A DNA stretch of 64,000 nucleotides from Eublepharis macularius (GCF_028583425.1 NC_072796.1:125399464-125463463); one strand, 5' to 3'; counted from the first letter of the stretch, positions 10,981-23,100 are shown. Notes: generated by a model not told the origin, from the letters alone. Numbers and translations are program-made.

Positions 10981-11193
10981 GCCTTGAACTGGATAGCCCA
11001 AGTGAGCCTGTTCTCATCAGGTTTCAGAAGCTAAGCAAGGTCGGCCTTGGTTAGTAATTGGATGGGAAACCACCAACACAGACCAGGGTTGCAAAGGCAG
11101 GCAATTGCAAGCCACCTCTGTTAATCTCTTGCCATGAAAACTCCACCGGGGTCGCCATAAATCAGCTATGACTTGATGGCAGTCTCCACCACC
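10981..11193 (+). repeat. 5S rRNA-derived SINE, type 1
   Basis: The 5' part is 5S rRNA-like (GCTAAGCAAGGTCGGCCTTG and TTAGTAATTGGATGGGAAAC, corresponding to the 5S internal control region). The tail reads GCCATAAATCAGCTATGACT. Flanked by a perfect 14-bp TSD AATCCACCTTAAAT at 10967-10980 and 11194-11207, proving LINE-mediated insertion of a 213-bp unit. Confidence 0.93.
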
Positions 11194-12951
11194 AATCCAC
11201 CTTAAATAGTTTGTATTAATTCTTACTCTTAATTCTGTCCATGGTCTTGCGTGATGTTTGCTGTTGTCAAATATAATCCCTTTGGAAGAACAGCCCAGAA
11301 TATTAGAGGGAATTGTGTGATTTTCATGCTCTCCAATTACCAAAAACTTCTTTCCTCGGGAAAGCTAGCACATTAGGGCATTTTAGTTGGCCTTTCTCTC
11401 TGCTACACTTATTTTGTTTTGCAGGGACTTTGCTGGGGGTGGGGGGAATAATTCAATTATTCTGCAGAAATTATTCTGTGTACGATCTCTGTATTTTGCA
11501 GAAATTTTTCTCTGTACAATCTGCCAAGAATCACACACCAGACTGTTAAAAAAAGCTTGGTTTTTAATATATCTTACAAATCATTTACTGTATGAGTGAA
11601 GTTCAGGGGAGGGGATGTCTATGCACTTACATGAACAGCATTAGAAATGTCTTACTTCGGAATGTGTGAACATGGTGGTGACAATCTAAAAAACACAAGA
11701 GCCAACTTCTAAACGGAATGTGTGCTACTGCTAGCCAGCGTTGATTTAACATTTGAATTAGAGGAGCTGGAAAATCAGCCCATTTCCTATGAAATGATAT
11801 TTGTGGAAAAGGCAACTTCTTCCTCTGGGTGCTGTTGCAGCATGAAATTCTACTATCTTGCACTCTTCCTTAAGGGTTTACATACTTGCCTCGTAAAAAC
11901 CTACAGGGCTGCTTTCCTAAGCATGCAAGAAGCTGCTAACCTGGTGCCCGTAACAAAGGCATAGAACGTCAGAAGTGTTAGGCTGAAAGAGAATAATTCA
12001 GCCTGCACTCACATAGTGATATCCATGCCTTTTTGTGTGTGTATGGATTTGAACCTTTCCAGTCCTAGTCCGGTGTTCCAACAGTTCCACCACTCCTAGT
12101 TCTTCCATCCAGTTTCTTGTACAACTTTCTCAAGAGGTGATAGGCTATGAAAGTAATCACGGACAACCATTTGCTGGGCTGCACAAAAATCACATCAAAA
12201 CAGAAATAATGCATGAAAGCCCCTATGAAGTAAGCCACTCTCCCATGGTAGAAAGCAAGTGCGGAAAGCATTTTCAAAAGCGATCTGCCTTATCTCAACA
12301 GCTAAGGGCAAGCTGCTTTGCAACATCCCCTGGCTTTCTGTTTGTGGTTCTCAGAGTAAGTTATCTGCCAAATGAATGTACCTGATGAACTGCGCTCTGA
12401 CTCAGGAAATCTTACGCTTGCAGTACATTTTGTCCATCTATAAAGTGCCACTGGACTCCTATTTGCACAAAATAGATGCAAAATAAACTCCAAAAAACTT
12501 CAGCTTAATATGAGCTAGGAGGAGTTAACCCTGAAAACCTCGTTGTCTCCCATGGAACTTGAAATCTTCCGTGCTCTGAATGCATCTTCAGTTATAAAGC
12601 GCTACCTGTGACTAGGGGAGGGGAGAAAGCCCTGAAACCCTCCTGTTGTAAATTACAGCCTCTAGAACACCATCTTTCCTGTTAAACCTTACAACCCACG
12701 TTTGGAAATGCTTGCAGGGGCATTGACCCTGGAGAAATGGGTTGTTCCCTTTAAGAACATTTATTGCTCACTTTGGGGGGACCACTTACAGTGCAGGAAA
12801 AAGCAGAATATATCAGATTTTCCATGGTGGGGAGGGGGGCAGGCAGGAGTAGTGCTGAAAGGGAAGTCTGTTTTAAGAATGTTCTCAAAATACTTTTTCG
12901 AGATCCCACGCTTTGAGACTGGCCTGCTTGTTTCACCAGGTTGCTTATTCC

Positions 12952-13425
12952 AGCCAGTTTGGTGTGGTGGATAAGAGTGCTGGGGCTTTAATCTGGACAA
13001 CCTGGTTTGATAGGGTTGCCAGCTGCAAGTTGGGAAATTCCTGGAGATCTGGGGAGTGAAACCTGGAGAAACCTGGAGAAAGTGGGGTTTGGGGAGGGAA
13101 AGGACCTCGGCATGGCATAATTCCATAGAGTCCATCCCCTAAAAAGTAGCCATTTTCTCCAGGTGAACTGATCTCTGTGGCCTGCAGACGAGTTGTAATT
13201 CCAGGACATCTCCAGCCACTACCAGGAGGCTGGCAATCCTATGGTTTGATTCCCCACTTCTCCCCTTGAAGCCAGCTGGGTGGTCTTGGCTCAGTCACAG
13301 CTCTCTCAGAGCTCTCTCTGCCCCACCCGCCTCACAGGGTGTTTGTTGTGAGGATAATGATAACACACTTTGTAAACTGGTGTTGAAGGGCAATATATAA
13401 ATCGAATGTTGTTGTTGTTGTTGTT
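12952..13425 (+). repeat. tRNA-derived SINE, type A, split by a MITE
   Basis: Two SINE halves: 12952-13010 (head, CAGCCAGTTTGGTGTGGTGG) and 13242-13425 (body and (GTT)n tail), interrupted by the hAT-like element at 13011-13241. Confidence 0.9.
13011..13241 (+). mobile_element. hAT-like MITE, TAGGGTTGCCA family, nested in a SINE
   Basis: 231 bp, ends TAGGGTTGCCAGC and GCTGGCAATCCTA, flanked by a perfect 8-bp TSD TGGTTTGA (13003-13010 and 13242-13249). Removing it and one TSD restores the SINE B box. Related copies: 27776-27928, 42317-42517, 43771-43984. Confidence 0.92.
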
Positions 13426-13968
13426 CTATGTTATGACCGGTTTGTGCATCGCTTTTGATAAAATATTCTGTGTGCACGGAAGGAGTGCTATACATAATTT
13501 CCGAACAACTCCATAATTAAACCCCTTATTCAAATATTTTAAATAACGGATCGCAAGATTTAAGGTGGAAAAACAGGGGAATCCTCCTTAAACGCATTGA
13601 AACTGCAGCGAGCATGCCCGAAAAACATGCTGCGGAAACACACAAGTCGAAGTTGCCTAGAGGGGGGAGAGGCAAACGCTGCAAAAAGACAGGCAGCACA
13701 ATTGAAAACGTGGAAATAACTTTGCTCCCAGAAGGTAAAATCTGCATCCATTATCAAATCGCATAAATGCTGCAGTCCATACAGTCATCTGATGTTTATC
13801 ATCATCTTTAACAGAGGGTGGGAAAGCAACCTTCCTTCCCGAGTAGATATGCAGAGGCTCAAACAACGGCATTTGTTTGCAACGGTAAAACGTGCTCGTA
13901 ACGGAGGAAAGGAGGCAACAAACTGCCTGTGCCTATTTATGTATTTATCTTCTATTAGGAAAGGGGGG

Positions 13969-13972
13969 AAAA
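13969..13972 (-). terminator. Pol III terminator of tRNA-Met
   Basis: TTTT on the minus strand immediately 3' of the mature tRNA end; RNA polymerase III stops at T4 or longer. Confidence 0.75.
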
Positions 13973-13980
13973 GATTCTGC

Positions 13981-14053
13981 TGCCCCGTGTGAGGCTCGAA
14001 CTCACGACCTTCAGATTATGAGACTGACGCGCTGCCTACTGCGCTAACGAGGC
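13981..14053 (-). tRNA. tRNA-Met (CAU), elongator
   Basis: On the minus strand this 73-nt sequence folds as a full cloverleaf: 7-bp acceptor stem (GCCTCGT with ACGGGGC, containing a G-U pair), D arm GCGC...GCGC, anticodon loop CTCATAA with CAT anticodon, T arm GTGAG TTCGAGC CTCAC and discriminator A. From memory it differs from the human elongator tRNA-Met at only about two positions. CCA is not encoded, as expected in eukaryotes. A run of four T on the minus strand (13969-13972) lies about 9 nt downstream as the Pol III terminator. It supplies internal methionine in cytosolic translation. Intact stems argue for a working gene, not a SINE. Confidence 0.97.
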
Positions 14054-14489
14054 GGCTGAAAACCCTTGCCGCAATTGAGGTTATAACGCTTTCAGCGAGT
14101 GACAAGTCCCTATTCTGCACGATTTTTTGGCTGAATTTCTTCCCTGAATAAAAGCAGAGGTTTAGGCTGGAACTCTCTGCCCCTTCCTTTTGCATGGAGA
14201 GAGGGGTCGGGAGGAAAAGAAAAGGCGGGTTTCTCCTTTGGGTTGCAGAAGAACCGCAGCATGGTCAAAATACTTCCGAATTGCACAGTGCAAATGAATA
14301 CAACAGCTAGGATAGTCACTGCGCAAAAAAAATGCAGTATGACCAACAGTTAACAGTTCCGTTACCAGATACATACATGTACATCTGCACAGTAACTGGA
14401 TAGTCCTTGCAACAGTCCTGAAGCCATTGATCTCAAAACAGGGGCCAACCAGGAAAGGTTGACCCCTGCAAATAACAACCCAACCGTTG

Positions 14490-14780
14490 CCTGGCTGGGT
14501 CAGTCCAGCACCTCATTTCATCTAGCGCTGTAGTTTCCAGTCAAAGGACTCTGTCAGGTGCCTCCACAAGCAGTGACCATCCTCTGCAGTATGTTCCCAG
14601 CAGCAACTGCTCAGAGGTAGACTGCCTCTGGCCATGGAGGTTCTATAGTCTACAGCTGCAGCGGTCGCTCATGAACTTTGCCTGAATGCTTATTTAAAAG
14701 CCAGGTAAGCTGGTGGCAGTCACCACACCTCGTGGCAGTGAATACCTTAATTACGCACTGTGTAATTTCTTTTGACTGCA
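14490..14780 (+). repeat. CR1/L3-like interspersed repeat, type F
   Basis: Contains AACTGCTCAGAGGTAGACTG, TGGAGGTTCTATAGTC and AAGCTGGTGGCAGTCACCAC; shared with 16690-16810. Confidence 0.5.
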
Positions 14781-15078
14781 CTGCCAGTCCTCTTCTTAGG
14801 AAGGCTGTCTGTAAAGCCCTTTTCAGATGTTCACGTTTGGCACACCAAACACACACAACAGCAGCACACACTAACCACAATCCTCAAATATATTTTCCTG
14901 CATTGGTAGAACAGAACACTGGGGTTTTGCATTGGTTTGTGTGCTGCCCACCAATGCTATAGGCCAGGGCTGGCATCAGCATGCCCTGAGATAGGGCAGC
15001 TGCCAAGGCACAGGGCTTTTGTAGGGGAAGGCTCCTGCCACCAACCTGCTGCCTTTCCCCCACCTGGTTGTTTGCAAG

Positions 15079-16111
15079 TGTCATGACCCCCTTCCTGTCG
15101 TCTAGCTAGATTTTGCCTTTAACCCTCTTCTTACACCCTCTGGGTAGCTAATGCTGCCACCAGGAATTATATTCCAAACTAGTTAATTTAAATTTCCCCC
15201 TGAATAATGTGCCCAAGCGTCAGGCTCCTTCGTGGGACTATGTGGCCCTGAGGATAGGAATGGGGTGTAATAGGAATCACATGTATTCTAGGGTGAACAA
15301 AAACACAAAATAAACTTTTATTATTACATGAAGCGTATTGGTTGCACACTATTTCTTCCGCTTGATGGTTTCAAAGATAGCTATCAGTTCTTAAAGTTTC
15401 TTTACATAGGCTCAGTCACACAAAAGTAATTTTCCACACAGGTCTTCTCTAAGAGGAAAAACTCCACACAGACTTAGATTCATTCAGGCCTTTCCACACA
15501 GCTTGCCTGATTTAGATAGATGAATCTCTCACTCACATATACATATGAGCTTTCGTGAGCCACAGCTCACTTCTTCAGATGGTATCTGAAGAAATGAACT
15601 GCGGCTCACGAAAGCTCAACCTACCACTAATTTTGTTAGTCTTATAGGTGCTACTGGACTCTTGCTCTTTTCCACTGCTACAGACAAACTAACCTATCTT
15701 GGCCAGATATACATAGACTTTTGCTCTCAGGTGTACACACAGTTTGCCAGACTTAGACAGAAAGAATATTTTCTCTCACAAACACACAGTTCGGGCTTCA
15801 CATAGATTGCCTGTGTGAGAAATCTTTCAGGCTTCCATGCAGCTTGCCTGCTTTGCCCAGACTCCCAATGCCTTTCACAGCACTAGTTTGGATTCTACTT
15901 GGGAAAACCCTCTGTTAATTCCTTACAGCTTAACAGTCAAACCCCAACTCTCTCAGCTAACTGCCTCTCTTCACACACACACCTCTCAGCTGCACCCACA
16001 CTCTCAGTCATCACCACTCACCTCACTCACTCATCCCTCTCTCTCACTCCCCGTTCTTCTTCTGTAACACACCAGTCATTGAAAGAAACGCACACACTTA
16101 AAATCATTACA
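15079..16111. mobile_element. Solo LTR fossil, family undetermined (gypsy- or ERV-type)
   Basis: Begins TGTCATGACC and ends TCATTACA, about 1.0 kb, flanked by a 5-bp TSD GCAAG at 15074-15078 and 16112-16116. Interior is rich in CACACA/CTCTCA motifs with repeated GCTTGCCTGA-like phrases and an AATAAA near 15309. No internal coding region accompanies it. A hairpin retroposon (about 15546-15703) is inserted in it. Clearly old; strand not assigned. Confidence 0.65.
15546..15703 (+). repeat. Hairpin retroposon (family D) inside the LTR
   Basis: Arms 15547-15580 and 15584-15617 pair (GAGCTTTCGTGAGCC with GGCTCACGAAAGCTC), followed by the family 3' phrase TAGGTGCTACTGGACTCTTG and CTACAGACAAACTAACC. 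A short ATATACATA repeat on both sides may be its TSD. Confidence 0.7.
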
Positions 16112-16630
16112 GCAAGCATTCTCCATCCATGCTCCTAAGCATTGCCCAGCATTGTTGGGGAAAGGGTGTGAAGGTAATGTGCGGGTAGTAAGAGTGTGGG
16201 TAGTAAGAGGACTCCTGAGGGGATGTGGCACGGACGTGGTTGCACAGGCAGGGGGTCTGGTGGTAGGGAGAGAAGCAGAGGGTATCAGGGCACTCTCTAC
16301 CCAGAGCCTCCCAAAATCTGGACCCCACCCTACAGTAGGCACATGGAAACATACACATGTCCTATTCACACAAAATGGCAACCATGCCTATCAAGAGGTT
16401 TATGAGCCAAGCATGCTCCCATGATACATAGTTGGTGCTCCAGAAGTGTACAACTGAAACAGGTGTGAGGGAGAGAGAGAAAGCCAGAAGCATCCCTTTC
16501 TCCAACCCAATCAAAATTTTGTAACTTTTTATCAAGGGCCTCATATAGACCCCACCCCTGCATTTCCAAAATCAATTTTTTAAAAACCTTTGATAATTAA
16601 TATTTGAACCTTTTAAGAGTTGCATAAGTG

Positions 16631-16925
16631 AGCTGGTGTGGAGTGGTGGGTCAGAGTGTCAGATCCAGGTTTGACTTCCCAGTCTTGAATGGAAATTTGC
16701 TTATCCCCAGCATCAACTGCTCAGAGATATATTGCCTCTGAACATGGAGGTTCTGTAGTCAAAAGTTGTAGAGCTCATTCATGAATTCTGCCTGAATACT
16801 TTTTTAAAAGCCACTTATTCTCAGCCTAGCCTAGGGTTGTTGTGAAGACAAAACCGAGAGGAGGAGAGTAATGTAAGCTGATCTGAATCCTCCTAGGGGA
16901 GAAAGGTAGGAAATAAGTAAAATAG
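16631..16925 (+). repeat. tRNA-derived SINE, type B, interrupted by type-F repeat
   Basis: SINE head at 16631 and tail CTAGGGGAGAAAGGTAGGAA near 16900 flank a segment (about 16690-16810) matching the type-F repeat. Confidence 0.55.
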
Positions 16926-17707
16926 CTACCCTTTTTCTCAGCCCTTCATGACACATCTGTCAAGACAGACAGGCAGCTGTTCCTACTTTTTCCTTTGGAT
17001 CACTACTACCCAAAGAATCCTCACATATTTCCTTTGATCAGGTTGCAATTGATATATTGAGTCTCTGTGTCCTTTACTTCCATGGTAGTAATTCCAAAGA
17101 GGCAGCCATATTGTAGCAAAAATTAACAGCATGTCTTGCAGCACCATCAAGACAAGCGAAATTTTTGTGAACCAGAGTCCCCTTCTTCGGATGCTTTAGT
17201 GGAAAGTGGCTCTTCTGCCCTCTCTGAGTGCTTTTCCAGCTGCACCTCTGGTGAGGGTTCTAGTCTACAAAAGCTTTGTAATTTTACACTGGCAGGCAGA
17301 CATTCAACAGGCAAGGCATTCCCATCACTACAGCTTCACATCAAAAAAAAGCTGCAGTTGACTGCCTGCCTGTTGCGATGCTGTTAAGAAGGAAAGCAGA
17401 AAGCTTCTTTAGAGATGAGTCAGACATGGTTTGAGCGGCCATCCCACCCCTCCAAAAACCAGCCTCAGTAACTTAAATACCTGTAATGCAGATTTTAGCT
17501 GGTCTGATTGAGGCTGGCAGGCGGTTATTTACCTGTCGAGTTAATAATTCCAAATAATTCTTTCCTGTGTAATAGAATTTAGCAGGTTGCTGATTAATTA
17601 CTTTTAGGGTTTTCTTCTTCTTCTTTTTTGCTGCTTGGTACAACTCAGACTATTGCTGAGGCTCAACTGAGATTTGCTAGCATCAGTTCTCCTAGCAGGG
17701 TGACTAT

Positions 17708-17941
17708 GAGCAGAACCACAAGTGACAAAAGGCACAGATTGGACACTTGTCTGCTTCCCTCAAGTTTTGATGGGAAATGTAGGCAGCTTGGCGGAATGTT
17801 GGACAAGTGACAGTTGAAAAGTCCATTGGACAGCAGTCAGAGAGCCAAGCTGCGAGACCAGGATGCCTACATTTGCCGCCAAAACATGAGGGAAGCTGAC
17901 AAGTGTCCAATCTGTGCCTTTTGTCACTTGTGGTTCTGCTC
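17708..17941 (+). mobile_element. hAT-like MITE (ACAAGTGAC family), hairpin
   Basis: Long inverted arms: GAGCAGAACCACAAGTGACA and the reverse complement ending GTCACTTGTGGTTCTGCTC. The inner arm segment (GCTTCCCTCAAGTTTTGATG) is shared with the copy at 23923-24112. Confidence 0.8.
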
Positions 17942-18011
17942 TGAGATAGTCCACTGCAGCAAAATTAGACAGGAGTTTTATGACATCTAACTAACAATAT
18001 TTATTTTATTG

Positions 18012-18240
18012 AGAGCCAGTGTGGACCATTGGTTAATGTGTTGGACTAGAATCTGGGAGATCCAAGTTTGAATCCCCACTCCACCACAGAAACTCACCGG
18101 GTGATCTTGGGCCAGTCACACACTCTCAACCTAACCTACCTCACAGGGTTGTTATGGAAAAAAGTAGAACAACACAACCTGTTTCAGGACCCCATTGGGG
18201 AGGAAGGCGGGATATAAATGAAGTAAATCAATCAATAAAA
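18012..18240 (+). repeat. tRNA-derived SINE, type B
   Basis: GAGCCAGTGTGGACCATTGG head, B box GTTTGAATCCC, tail CATTGGGGAGGAAGGCGGGA followed by AAATCAATCAATAAA. Confidence 0.85.
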
Positions 18241-18370
18241 ATTTCTGCATCAGCTTTCATGGGTGAACTAGAGCCCGTTTCTTCAGATCCAATGAGTAGA
18301 TTCTCATGAAAAGAAGGATCAAAGGCCCATAAAATGCAGAAAGCCCTGAGTGTCCACCTTATATAGTTGG

Positions 18371-18867
18371 TGTCATCTATGTCTTTCTACATATCTGCCA
18401 TGAATATTTTTCTGTATTCTGTGCTCTGTACTGATCCTCTGAGAGTACAGAAGTTGCGTATCAGTGGCCTGTTTGGCTGGGAGTTGTTTATCTTACAGGT
18501 GCCTGCTGTGGTGTCTACTTTCGTTTTCGCAGCTGCTTGAGAATGTATCCTTGAGGGTCGGCTGGAGCCTGGGAGCTAAAAATGACTTCGTGTTTTGCTT
18601 CTCTCCTCCAGTTCTTCTTTGCTCCTATCTCAAACCCCCTTCCCCCCACCCTTCCTGGCTATTTCGCGGCAGAATCCTAACCATCTATATCCTACAGGCA
18701 GGAACTTGCCTTATAACTGACCCCTCAAACCTTATACATGTCACTTCTGCCAATACCCTTGTCTGTGTTTTGCTGATACGGATGGATCTCTAATAAAGTA
18801 ACTTTAACTCATACACTGGAGTGTGTGCAGTGGAGTACAATGAGGACCTAATTGCCAGAACCTGACA
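18371..18867 (+). mobile_element. Solo LTR fossil
   Basis: Starts TGTCATC and ends CCTGACA (inverted TGTCA/TGACA termini), 497 bp, flanked by a perfect 5-bp TSD GTTGG (18366-18370, 18868-18872). An AATAAA at about 18793-18798 sits toward the 3' side, giving the plus orientation. No internal region present. The 5-bp TSD fits gypsy or ERV LTR elements. Confidence 0.8.
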
Positions 18868-19691
18868 GTTGGTAACTAGCTAACCATAACTAATTGAATG
18901 CATTTTTCCTGAATAAATGTGAATTTTATGAAGTCTTGCTTCCTCACAGCAAAAAATTCGGCACTTTGCTTTCATTGTCACTGTGAATGCAGAGGCATGC
19001 TTACGGACAATGAAGCTTCCACAAATGGAGTTTTCTGCACACTTTCTTCTTCTTTTTTTCACATTTCATTCTGTACCTAAAACATTCGTCAGACATTGCA
19101 GATTGCTGTTGCAATATTTATTGATAATGCAAATGAACGACATTAAGGTGCTGACGGCAATTGCTCCATTAGAAATTCTGTAGAAAGTTCAGCAATCCCG
19201 AAGCCTGCTCGAAAATTGTGCAGTCTTATTCAGGAATGCGTTTGCCAGAGCACAGTGTTTGCTTTATACTTGCATTGTCAGAATGAATGATGAGGAAGGG
19301 GTAATTATCTGTTGAAATCAGAATTGGATAATGAGCCTCTGAATCTTTCTTTCTTGTTCCCTGGGGCGGAAGGTGTAACTTTCTCAGATGAGCAAATAAA
19401 TCATCTTGAAACCTGGATACTATTTGGAGCACAATAGTTATTGAAGTGCATTTTCTAAGCAACAGGAGAAAGCTGGCTGGCGTAACATGCCCCAGGCACT
19501 GAGGGTTGTATATTTTCTTTAACAAATGATGCTCTTGACAAGAGTGTTTGCAGCAAAACCCATCCAGGTGTTGAATGTGGGATCTCCACACCTGGACAGT
19601 TTACACATAGGAAGCCTGCTAGATTAGAGTAGATTTGTTTAAACACAAGGCACAGTCTCTTCACTCTACCGTATGAGCCTGGCGAGGAATC

Positions 19692-20174
19692 ATGAACCGA
19701 TCGAAGCACACGGGCAAGATCCGGAGGCGACTGGAGGAGGTCAAGAACGGGTCCTTCCGACTGACCAAAGCAGATTTTAGCCACAATGAGAGCGTGCGGC
19801 TGGCCACTGACGCCCTCTTGGATGGTGGCATCCAGTCCTACTTCAAGGCCTTGGAGGAAGAGGGAGAAGTGGATTTTCTGTCTTCGGTGGAAGCTCAGTA
19901 CATCAAGAGGAATGCCAAAGAACCTTACTACGCCAGCGACATGCATGCCGACGGAGAAACTGGACCACGGCAGACGAACGATGCCAGGTCCATGGAGTCA
20001 GGAACTTATTTCCCGTTCAATTCGGAAAGCAGCGAACCAGCCCTTCTTCATACATGGGGTGCAACAGAAAAGCCCTACCTGAAAGAGAAGTCGAGCGCCA
20101 CGGTGTATTTCCAAACGGATAAGAACAGCAATATTCGAGACATCATACGCCGGTGCATTAGCAAGACCAGCCAG
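19692..20174 (+). CDS. FAM83A: FAM83A coding exon 1
   Basis: 161 codons from ATG to CAG, then donor GTATGG at 20175. Phase 0. Holds the basic N terminus and first half of the DUF1669 domain. Confidence 0.97.
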
Positions 20175-23100
20175 GTATGGGGACAGGAATTTGGTGGGCC
20201 AGGCTAGCTCAGCCGTTGAGGCAGGTTGAGCCTAGGGTGGCAGACCCTGAGAGGTGCCCCCAAGATGGAAACGGTGCTCAAATCTTTCTCGCTGCATTGT
20301 TTTAGGCCCAGCAAGTTCCCAAATTAACATAAAATACTATGCTCAGCAGTGACCCAGTCATTTGTTGAGAGGCAATGCTCAATTTGCATTGCTAAAATGT
20401 ATTTACTTCATTTATAGGTAAAGTAGGTGTGCAAGCACCGAGTCATTACTGACCCATGGGGGACGTCGCATCATGACATTTTCTTGGCAGACTTTTGTTA
20501 CGGGGTGGTTTGCCATTGCCTTCCCCAGTCATCTACATTTCACCCCCAGGAAACTGGGTACTCATTTTACCGACCTCGGAAGGATGGAAGGCTGAGTCAA
20601 CCATGAGCTGGCTACCTGAACCCGGCTTCCGCCAGGATCGAACTCAGGTCATGAGCAGAGCTTGGGCTGCAGTACTGCAGCTTACCACTCTATACTTCAT
20701 TTATACCCCACCATATCTTCCCAATGGGGACCCAAAGCAGCTTACATCGTTCGCCTCTCCTCCATTTTATCCTCACAACAACCCTGTGAGGTAGGTTAGG
20801 GTGAGAATATGTGACTGGCCCAAGGTCACCCAGAAAGCTTCCACTGCAGATCAGGAACTTTAGACCTAGATTTCCTACATCCCACTCTAACCACTACACA
20901 AACTGGCTCTTAATGTTTATGGGGGATGCCCTTGTCACAGGCTTGGTTGGGACAGGAAAAATCCTTGAGCAAGCCTTCCTCTGACATTTAAGGTGAGTGA
21001 ATGCATACATTCTTTTTGGCAAAAGGGCACCTTTTGCTGAACTTCTGTAAGATTGCCCTTGAAAAAAGCAACAGGAGCTAAAACGGTAACTTCTCAAAAT
21101 TTACTGGGTGGCATCTGAAAAAGCATCCAGAGAAAGTTATTCGCAGCCTTCAGACAGATACCTCAGACTGGAATAAGCATATTGACCTTCCTAACAGGAA
21201 TGTGATTTTAAATTTAGTGCCATGTGAGAAAAAATATTAACAACAAAGAACTGCCAAAATACAAATAACTTGTCTATAAAAACAGGGATACAATGTCAGG
21301 CAACTAGTTAAAGTGCGAAGACTAACTGAATCGGTTGACTGAGAGGAGGAAAGCAAAGTGTAACTACTTGCTATCAGTGTTGGAAAATTTTTTGAAAAAT
21401 TTGGCATACTACTCTTGGATTAACAATAGACTTTTTATAATTGTGTATCTCTGTTGTGATTTCTCTATGATGATGGTTAATATTTATGTTAACTTGTAAA
21501 ATGCAATAAAAAGTATTTTAAAAGCAAATATTGACTTACCTTACAGGACAGTTGTCAGCACGACCAGGATAAAAAACTAAGATAGGAAACTCTTGTAGCA
21601 TAGTGATTAAGTGGTTGGGTTGCAAATCAGCACTCTGCTGGTTCAACTTCCACTACTGAGCTCAGCAGGTGGCCTCGGGCAAGCCACTCTCTCAGCCCCA
21701 GCTCCCCTGCTGAACTGTGGGGATAACACCACCACTGACTTTGTTCACTGCTCTGAGTAGGGCACTAATCTGTCTAGAAGAGAAGTATATAAGCACCTTC
21801 TTTAATAAGAAATGTGAAGGATTTTTCTGTATGCTAAACATTCTAACGTGATGCTAATGCTGCCGCCTTCACCTCCCCATTCCTCAGGGCTGAAGATTTC
21901 AGAACCTGATGCAATATTTCTGCTTTTGTCTCTTTCCTCCCAGGTATTGGCTATTTTGATGGATGTGTTCAGTGATACTGAGATATTCTGCGATATCTTA
22001 GAAGCAGCAAACAAGCGTAGGGTCTTTGTCTACCTGCTGCTTGACCACAGCAACCTCAAGCTCTTCACCGAGATGTGCGACAAACTGCATGTCACGGAGG
22101 GTCACTTCAAGGTACCACTTGACAACTGCAAGCTCCCAGCTGGTTGGTGGTTGTACACGTTCCTTTGAATCAGAGCATGATCCTGCCATTTGTGTTTGGA
22201 TATTTTCAGGGGGAAAGTGGGCTAACCTAGAGGCTGGCCTATCAGGGCGGGGGGTAGATTTGAGATGCTATTCATAGGAAGCAAATGGTCAGCGATTTGA
22301 TGTTTTACTATGGGAGCAAGGGATTTTTTTCCCAAGTAGAGATGATAATGTGCCTCAGACCAATCCAGATACAGAAAAGTTCATTAAAAAAAAATCATTC
22401 TCTTCATTGTTTTAGATGCTTTATTTGTTTGTTTATTTATTTAGTTCGCTGAATGAATGAATGAATGAATGAATGAATGAATGAATGAATGAATGAATGA
22501 ATGAATGAATGAATGAATGAATGAATAAATGTTATAGTGGGAAGGACAGAGTATAAATATTCGACACCAATAAAATTTGGTATATATTTAAACATATAAT
22601 GCCTAGGACAAATATGTAATGCCTAGGATTTCTGTTATCAGAAATCTCTATTTGCCAATCTAGTGTGGTGTAGTGGTTAGAGTTTCAGACTAGGATGTGG
22701 GAGACTCGGGTTTGAATCTCCACTTTGCCATGGAAGCTTGCTAGGTGACCCCTGAGCCAGCCACACACACTTAGACTAACTTACTTCACCGGGTTGTGGC
22801 AGGGAAAAAATGGAGGAGAGGCTAATCGCGTAAGCCACCTTGGGTCCCCATGGGAGAGAAAAGTGGGGAATATAAATGAAATAGAGTCTTTAAACACTTG
22901 GGAAGTAAGCTTTTAGGAAAGAGGTCTGCAGCCTATGGCTTTAGAGACAAATGCAGCTCTGAAAGGAATAAAAATGTCTTTTAAAAAAAGGAAATCGATT
23001 GGAGGGGTAGGTTGGGATGCTAGAATAACAAATACGTGAAGGGCATAGTAGGCAGAGATTTTTATGGGACTAAAAGGTGGCTTAGGGAGGCTTTATGGAA

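Noticed and set aside
19455-19946. 163-codon minus-strand open frame
   Set aside because: Antisense of FAM83A exon 1; no recognisable domain.
22451-22527. Regular tetranucleotide array as an origin or iteron-like site
   Set aside because: Plain microsatellite in an intron.
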